This document shows, piece by piece, positions 58,212-64,000 of a stretch of DNA of 64,000 nucleotides. The DNA is taken from assembly GCA_019352135.1 (NCBI GenBank), contig JABBNX010000004.1:1-64000 (forward strand), read 5' to 3'. Position 1 is the first letter of the stretch; every line of letters starts with the position of its first letter. The DNA is from Pseudomonadota bacterium. GTDB taxonomy: Bacteria; Desulfobacterota; Desulfuromonadia; Geobacterales; Pseudopelobacteraceae. The notes beneath the pieces are model-generated. The model was not told the origin of the DNA. It saw nothing but the letters and a program-made list of their open reading frames with translations, and ran no database searches. The position numbers and the translations under genes are program-made.

Positions 58212-61010
58212 ATGAAATTTTCTCGGAGGCACATATTCATAACAGGAGTGGTCACGGCCCTCGTTATACTCCAGACCCTGCTGTCTGGTGCCGTTACTCC
58301 TCTCCATGCCGCCGTTTTTGTCCCGCGCATTCTTGTCATCAATTCATACAATATGGGCTACGACTGGTGGGAAGATGAGATGGCGGGAGTGCGTGCCGGC
58401 CTCGCAAAAGTGTATCCGCGAGTTGAACTGTTTATTGAATGTCTCGACACGAAAAAATTTCACACCAAGAAACATTTTCCTGCCGAAGCCAACCTGCTGG
58501 AAGCCAAGTATGCAAACCAGCATCTCGATGCCATCATTGCCATGGACAACGCCGCGCTGGAGTTTGCGTCGCAGTACCGGCAGCGTATATCTCCCGGCAC
58601 CCCGCTGGTTTTTTGTGGCATCAATGACTATGAACCATCCATGATTGCAGGCCAGAGGCGGATAACCGGTGTTGCTGAAGATCATGATATCTTCGGCACA
58701 CTGGCGTTAGCTCTCAGGCTGCAGCCGAAAACCACCGACGTAATTGTGATTCATGATTATACCGACACCGGCTTGGCCATACGCCGCGAGCTGGAAAAGA
58801 CGGCGCGGCGTTTCCCGGCTGTAAAGCTGCAGTTCATGGCGGAAATGCCGCTTGAAGAAATGGTTGAAAAACTGAAGATGGTCACTCCCGGACATCTGGT
58901 GTTGATGCTTTCCTATACGCGTGAAAAAGGTGGACGAACCTTCAGCCATTTTGAGGCTGCCCGCCTGGTAAGCGGTGCCAGTCCGGTGCCGGTTTATTCA
59001 GTGTATGCGGCGCAATTGGGCAGCGGGGTTGTCGGCGGCCGGATGATGACGGGGCAGATTCAGGGAGAGAAGGCAGCAGAGATGGCCGTGCGCATTATCG
59101 GCGGGGAGCCGCCTGGAAAGCTGCCGGTCATAACCGGTACCTTATCACGCCCTCTGTTTGATTACCGCGTGCTGAAAAGGTTTGGCATACATACCGCTCA
59201 ATTGCCGCCCGATGCGGTTTTAATCAATAAACCTCCTTCAACAGTTGCCATTGATAAGACCACAGTCTGGTTAGGGGCCGTTTTTACCTTGTTCAGCACA
59301 ACAGGTGTGATCGTGCTGGCTTTGAATGTCCGTAAACGGAGGCGTCTTGAAAGGATGCTGTGCCTCAAGATCGACCAGTATCAGGAGTCACAGGAGGAAT
59401 TGCAGGCGACCGAAGAGATGCTGCGCGCACAGGTTGATGAATATCTGCAGAGCCAGGACGACCTTCTGGCAACCGAGGAAATGTTGCGGGTCCAGTTGGA
59501 GGCGGTTGAAGAGAGTTCGCAAAAATTCAAGGCCGTTTTTGAACATTCTCCGCTTGCGGTGGCACTTACCAGTTTGCCGGATGGGACGTTCTGCGAAGTC
59601 AATCAGGCGTTTATCGATATGTCTGGCTACACTCGGGAAGAGACGCTTGGTAAAACCACCATCGAGCTAGGGATCTGGAAGCATAAGAGCGATCGCGACA
59701 ATTATCTGCAGCAACTGAGGGACTACGGCTACGTTCACAACTTTGAAGTAAAAGTGTGCAGGAAGGGCGGCGAGGAACTGGATACGATGGTTTCCTCTGC
59801 GAAATTTAACATCAGTGATCGGCCGTTCGTTTTGGGCATTATCATGGATATAACGGAGCAGAAACGGCTCCAGAACCAGCTGCACCAGTCGCAGAAAATG
59901 GATGTTATCGGTCAGTTGGCAGGCGGTATTGCCCATGATTTCAACAATATGCTCACCGGTATCATGGCTGCGGCCGAGTTGTTGAAGCTGCGCGTGCCGC
60001 ATGATGAGGGAAATCATACATTGATAGACACCATCATTGATGCCGCTACCCGTTCCGCAGACCTGACCCGCGAACTGCTGACGTTCTCTCGCAAAGGGAC
60101 GGCAGGCGCACATGCGGTTGATATCAATGACACTATACATTCTGTCATGAGATTACTGGAACGCACGCTTGATAAGAATATACTGCTCACTGCCCGGTTA
60201 GATGGCGGCAACCCCGCAGTAATTGGGGATCAGACCCAGTTGCAGAACGCCCTGCTCAATCTTGGAATCAATGCACGCGATGCCATGCCGGATGGCGGTG
60301 CGCTTACCTATACAACAGCGGTAAAAACGCTGGATGAAGCGGGCTGCCGCTCGATGGGCATCTCGCTTGCGCCCGGCAACTATCTTGAAATAGCGGTCTC
60401 CGATACCGGTGCCGGTATGGAAAAAGCGATTATAGAGCACATCTTCGAGCCTTTTTTTACCACCAAAGAGGTTGGTAAAGGCACTGGGCTCGGTCTTGCT
60501 GTCGTGTACGGCACCGTTTGCAGTCATCACGGAGAATTGCATGTACAGAGTGAACCGGGGGCCGGTTCGGTGTTTACCATGTACCTTCCGGTAATAGCAC
60601 AGGGAAAAGTCTTTTCTCCGTTGGAAGGAGATGTGATCAGCGGCACCGGTGGCATTCTGCTGGTTGATGATGAAGCGATGCTGCGCAGTGCCGGCTGCTG
60701 CCTGCTCGAAGATCTTGGTTATACGGTGTATCTGGCTGAAAACGGGGAACAGGCGCTGGAGGTGTTTGCCAATCATCGGAGCGACATCTCTCTGGTTATG
60801 CTGGATATGATCATGCCGAAGATGGGTGGCAAGGAGACCTTTCTGCGCCTGCGTGAACTGGCTCCCACCCTGAAAGTGATATTCTGCTCCGGATTCAACT
60901 ACGAAGGGACCGGTGCTGATCTGGTGGAGCTGGGCGCCAGCGGCTTTATTCAAAAACCGTATAACCGGAGAGATCTGAGCCGGGCTGTGGCAGGAGTACT
61001 AAACCAATGA
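58212..61010 (+). CDS. Hybrid sensor histidine kinase (ABC-substrate-binding-like sensor, PAS, HisKA/HATPase, receiver)
   Basis: N-terminal [54 protein letters not shown]; receiver [14 protein letters not shown]. Confidence 0.93.
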   Translation: MKFSRRHIFITGVVTALVILQTLLSGAVTPLHAAVFVPRILVINSYNMGYDWWEDEMAGVRAGLAKVYPRVELFIECLDTKKFHTKKHFPAEANLLEAKYANQHLDAIIAMDNAALEFASQYRQRISPGTPLVFCGINDYEPSMIAGQRRITGVAEDHDIFGTLALALRLQPKTTDVIVIHDYTDTGLAIRRELEKTARRFPAVKLQFMAEMPLEEMVEKLKMVTPGHLVLMLSYTREKGGRTFSHFEAARLVSGASPVPVYSVYAAQLGSGVVGGRMMTGQIQGEKAAEMAVRIIGGEPPGKLPVITGTLSRPLFDYRVLKRFGIHTAQLPPDAVLINKPPSTVAIDKTTVWLGAVFTLFSTTGVIVLALNVRKRRRLERMLCLKIDQYQESQEELQATEEMLRAQVDEYLQSQDDLLATEEMLRVQLEAVEESSQKFKAVFEHSPLAVALTSLPDGTFCEVNQAFIDMSGYTREETLGKTTIELGIWKHKSDRDNYLQQLRDYGYVHNFEVKVCRKGGEELDTMVSSAKFNISDRPFVLGIIMDITEQKRLQNQLHQSQKMDVIGQLAGGIAHDFNNMLTGIMAAAELLKLRVPHDEGNHTLIDTIIDAATRSADLTRELLTFSRKGTAGAHAVDINDTIHSVMRLLERTLDKNILLTARLDGGNPAVIGDQTQLQNALLNLGINARDAMPDGGALTYTTAVKTLDEAGCRSMGISLAPGNYLEIAVSDTGAGMEKAIIEHIFEPFFTTKEVGKGTGLGLAVVYGTVCSHHGELHVQSEPGAGSVFTMYLPVIAQGKVFSPLEGDVISGTGGILLVDDEAMLRSAGCCLLEDLGYTVYLAENGEQALEVFANHRSDISLVMLDMIMPKMGGKETFLRLRELAPTLKVIFCSGFNYEGTGADLVELGASGFIQKPYNRRDLSRAVAGVLNQ

Positions 61011-62422
61011 ATAAAATTATTTCCGCTCATAAGCAGCTGACCATTTTGGTGGTTGAAGATGAACAGTATGTCAGGGAGTCTCTGACGGCGTATCTCGACG
61101 ATATCGGGTTCCGGGTGCTGGCGGCTGAAAACGGCAAGGCCGGGCTGGAGATGTTTCGCCGTGAGAATCCTGACATTGTCATGACCGACCTGCGAATGCC
61201 GGTTATGGACGGTTTTGCGCTGGTGGAAGCGCTTTCTGCAGAAGCGGAACTCACGCCGATTGTGGTCGTTTCCGGAGTCGGTGCGGTCGATGAAGCGGTA
61301 CGGGCCATGCGTTTAGGTGCGTGGGATTATCTGTCCAAGCCTATCATGAATTTTGAAGAGCTGGAGATCACGCTTGAAGGCTGTCTGGAGCGTGCCAAAA
61401 CGCAACAGGAACTTGAGCGCCTGCGTCGCCATCTCTCTGACGGAACATTGGAAGATGAAACAGCTTTCAGCAGCATTATAACAACGTCATCAAGGATGCG
61501 TGCGATCTTCATGTATCTGGAGTCGGTTGCCGCGTCCCGCCGACCGATGCTGATCAGCGGCGAGACCGGCACCGGAAAAGAGCTGATCGCCCGGGCGGTT
61601 CACTCTCTGAGCGGGCTCGCCGGCCCATTTGTGGCGATAAATCTTGCCGGACTGGATGACGCCATGTTCAGCGACACCCTCTTCGGCCATCAGCGCGGGG
61701 CCTACACCGGGGCAGACCGGGCCCGCGACGGACTGATCCGTCGCGCATCGGGCGGTACGCTCTTTCTGGACGAGATTGGCGATTTATCGCCCGGATCGCA
61801 GGTGAAGCTGCTGCGTTTGCTGCAGGAGGGCGAATACCTGCCGCTCGGTGCTGACAAAGTACAGAAAAGTGCCGCCCGGATTGTCGTTGCCACGCATGCT
61901 GATCTGAAGTCCAAGATGGAGAACGGCGTTTTCCGACCTGATCTCTATTATCGCCTCTGCAGCCATCGTGTAGAACTGCCGCCCCTTCGTGATCGCCCCG
62001 AGGATCTTTCGCTGCTGACGGCGCATTTTATGGAGAAAGCCGCCGCTCAGCTCGGCAAACCGGCGCCGGTCGCCCCGGCAGAATTGAATTGCTATCTGTC
62101 GGCCTACCGTTTTCCCGGCAATATTCGCGAGCTGGAGGCGATCATCCATGATGCGGTTGCCCGTTCGGTGAGCCGTATCCTGCCGCTGGATTCAATTGTT
62201 GCGGCGATCGGCAGCGACCTGCGCACTCCGGCATCTTCTGTTCCGGTTGTAAACCACTGTCCCGTCTGTCCGTTCAGCGAAAAGTTTCCGACCCTCAAGG
62301 AAGCCGAGAATCTCCTGATCTCGGAGGCGCTGCATCTGGCCGATAATAATCAGCGCTTGGCAGCCGCTTATCTGGGGATCACCCGCCAGGCGCTTAACAA
62401 GCGCTTGTCGCGCTCGGGTTGA
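61007..62422 (+). CDS. Sigma-54-dependent response regulator
   Basis: Receiver, GETGTGKELIARAVHSL, GAYTGADRARDGLI, Fis-like HTH; start overlaps the kinase stop. Confidence 0.93.
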   Translation: MNKIISAHKQLTILVVEDEQYVRESLTAYLDDIGFRVLAAENGKAGLEMFRRENPDIVMTDLRMPVMDGFALVEALSAEAELTPIVVVSGVGAVDEAVRAMRLGAWDYLSKPIMNFEELEITLEGCLERAKTQQELERLRRHLSDGTLEDETAFSSIITTSSRMRAIFMYLESVAASRRPMLISGETGTGKELIARAVHSLSGLAGPFVAINLAGLDDAMFSDTLFGHQRGAYTGADRARDGLIRRASGGTLFLDEIGDLSPGSQVKLLRLLQEGEYLPLGADKVQKSAARIVVATHADLKSKMENGVFRPDLYYRLCSHRVELPPLRDRPEDLSLLTAHFMEKAAAQLGKPAPVAPAELNCYLSAYRFPGNIRELEAIIHDAVARSVSRILPLDSIVAAIGSDLRTPASSVPVVNHCPVCPFSEKFPTLKEAENLLISEALHLADNNQRLAAAYLGITRQALNKRLSRSG

Positions 62423-62443
62423 TGCACCGGCAGAACCACCGGT

Positions 62444-62475
62444 GCGACAAAAGTTGCTGCCGCAACCGGTGTCGC
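62444..62475. promoter_or_regulatory. Dyad-symmetric candidate upstream activator site
   Basis: GCGACA-AAA-GTTGC-TGCC-GCAAC-CGG-TGTCGC, symmetric arm and spacer lengths. Confidence 0.5.
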
Positions 62476-62608
62476 GCAGCGTAACCTAACGATAAATAAC
62501 GTATAACACTATAGTATGTATGGAGTTGTCAATTTACGTCGCACCCCCTCCGTGGTAATAAAACCCCTAACTTGCAGTATTTACAACTAAATTAATAGTT
62601 TCTCCCTC

Positions 62609-62624
62609 TGGCACACTCTCTGCA
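62609..62624 (+). promoter_or_regulatory. Sigma-54 promoter TGGCACACTCTCTGCA
   Basis: Matches TGGCAC-N5-TTGCA except one base, with correct GG/GC spacing. Confidence 0.7.
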
Positions 62625-62630
62625 CTCTGT

Positions 62631-62650
62631 CTGGCAGAAATGTCTGCCAG
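62631..62650 (+). promoter_or_regulatory. Perfect 8-bp hairpin CTGGCAGA-AATG-TCTGCCAG in the 5' leader
   Basis: Located at/near the predicted transcription start, ahead of ATG 62689. Confidence 0.5.
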
Positions 62651-62688
62651 CATACGTGCGCATGCGATGGTAATTACGAAGGGGAATT

Positions 62689-64000
62689 ATGAAACTCAAA
62701 GCATACAAGGACTGGAGTATTTTTACAAAAATCATGAGCTTGTCGGTGCTTACCTGGCTGGTATTGTCGTTAGTCACCATGTTCGTGCTGATGCCGTTTA
62801 TTCGTGGGCTGATCATGGCGGAAAAAAAGGCGACCGTGAGCTATCTGGTGCAGGAAGCGACCAGCCAGCTTGCTTCCTACCAGAAACAGGTTGAAGCCGG
62901 AACGCTCACGAAAGAGGAAGCCCAGAAGCAGGCGGCCGAGCGGATTGCTGCCATACGCTATGATGACTCAAACTATCTCTGGATCAATGATCTTGGCCCG
63001 AAGATGATCATGCACCCGATCAAGCCGGAACTGAACGGCACGGATCTGAGTGGCAACAAGGATCCCGACGGCAAGGCACTTTTTGTGGAGATGGCCACGG
63101 TCTGCAAGGACGCGGGGAAGGGCTTTGTTGATTATGCCTGGTCTAAACCGGGGAGCGTCACGCCGGTGCCGAAAATTTCCTACGTTGAACTGTACCGGCC
63201 CTGGGGCTGGGTGGTCGGCACCGGCATCTATGTTGATGATGTCACTGCCCATGTCCGCCAGATTCAGATCGGCATCGGGGTGGGCCTTATGGGAATACTG
63301 GCGCTCAGCATTCTGCTTGCCTGGGTGGTCTCCCGCACTGTCACCGGTCCGATCAAAGCTGTGGTCGACACTATCAGGGATATTGCCCAGGGTGAGGGTG
63401 ACCTGACCCGCCGTCTGCCGATCCTCGGCAAGAATGAGATCGGCGAACTGAGCGAATGGTTCAATACCTTTATCAGCAAGCTGCACGGCATCATTAACCA
63501 GGTATCAGACAGTTCACTGCATCTGGCATCGTCATCTCTCGAACTGCAAACGACATCGAAACAGATGATCGAAAGTATCGCCCAGCTATCGTCACAATCC
63601 ACCTCGCTGGCAACCGCAGGCGAAGAAATGTCGGCCACTTCGGGTGACATCGCCAACAACTGCCACCATGCTGCAGCCAATGCCGGCGGCGCCACCCAGA
63701 AGGCCAACCAGGGCGTGGTCGTTGTCGGTCAATCAATTGCCGTCATGAACACCATTGCCGAACGGGTGCAAAATGCCGCCAGTACGGTTGATGCCCTTGG
63801 CGTCCGCTCAGAGCAGATCGGCACCATTATCGGTACCATCGAAGATATCGCCGACCAGACCAACTTGCTGGCCCTGAATGCCGCCATCGAAGCGGCCAGA
63901 GCCGGAGAACAGGGGCGCGGTTTTGCCGTCGTTGCCGACGAAGTTCGTGCCCTTGCCGAACGGACTACCCGTGCCACCAAAGAGATCGGTGAAATGATCA
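62689..64000 (+). CDS. Methyl-accepting chemotaxis protein with Cache-type sensor (truncated by window end)
   Basis: Manually read frame [34 protein letters not shown]...[26 protein letters not shown]...[54 protein letters not shown]; missing from ORF track because it runs off the end. Confidence 0.95.
   Translation, partial: MKLKAYKDWSIFTKIMSLSVLTWLVLSLVTMFVLMPFIRGLIMAEKKATVSYLVQEATSQLASYQKQVEAGTLTKEEAQKQAAERIAAIRYDDSNYLWINDLGPKMIMHPIKPELNGTDLSGNKDPDGKALFVEMATVCKDAGKGFVDYAWSKPGSVTPVPKISYVELYRPWGWVVGTGIYVDDVTAHVRQIQIGIGVGLMGILALSILLAWVVSRTVTGPIKAVVDTIRDIAQGEGDLTRRLPILGKNEIGELSEWFNTFISKLHGIINQVSDSSLHLASSSLELQTTSKQMIESIAQLSSQSTSLATAGEEMSATSGDIANNCHHAAANAGGATQKANQGVVVVGQSIAVMNTIAERVQNAASTVDALGVRSEQIGTIIGTIEDIADQTNLLALNAAIEAARAGEQGRGFAVVADEVRALAERTTRATKEIGEMI

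Overview
A 64-kb deltaproteobacterial chromosome segment, Geobacter/Desulfuromonadales-like by gene content (inference; no search was run). The backbone holds selA and selB, tRNA-Sec (selC), a che cluster (cheW-cheA-cheR-HDOD-cheB), late cobalamin genes (including a CobJ-CobQ fusion), glgC, murI, metH, a Ni/Co ECF transporter pair with nikR, crcB-DUF190, an O-antigen/exopolysaccharide glycosyltransferase cluster (~38.3-54.7 kb), and a hybrid kinase / sigma-54 regulator / MCP module at the right end. The most interesting part is a ~9.25-kb integrated element (about 3907-13161) between selB and the 3' end of selC. It looks like an undescribed phage satellite: a P4-type tyrosine integrase, an AlpA-like regulator, a primase/helicase with an adjacent two-sided iteron array (candidate origin), a terminase-small-subunit-like protein and a virion-like low-complexity protein. 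It also has two exported cargo genes with their own strong promoters, and a 74-nt three-way-junction RNA candidate with an upstream 12-13-nt complementary target that resembles the C4/CI antisense immunity RNAs of P1/P4. The element ends are supported by a 12-bp direct repeat (one copy inside selC) and GTTACACCTA-type repeats at both ends that look like integrase arm sites. Other notable signals are paired operator-like palindromes over the start of a polysaccharide-locus regulator, an in-frame amber stop in a large membrane protein gene, a sigma-54 promoter with an upstream dyad before the terminal MCP, and a CheX protein with MshEN-like repeats. All functional calls come from reading the sequence and translations; no database search was run.
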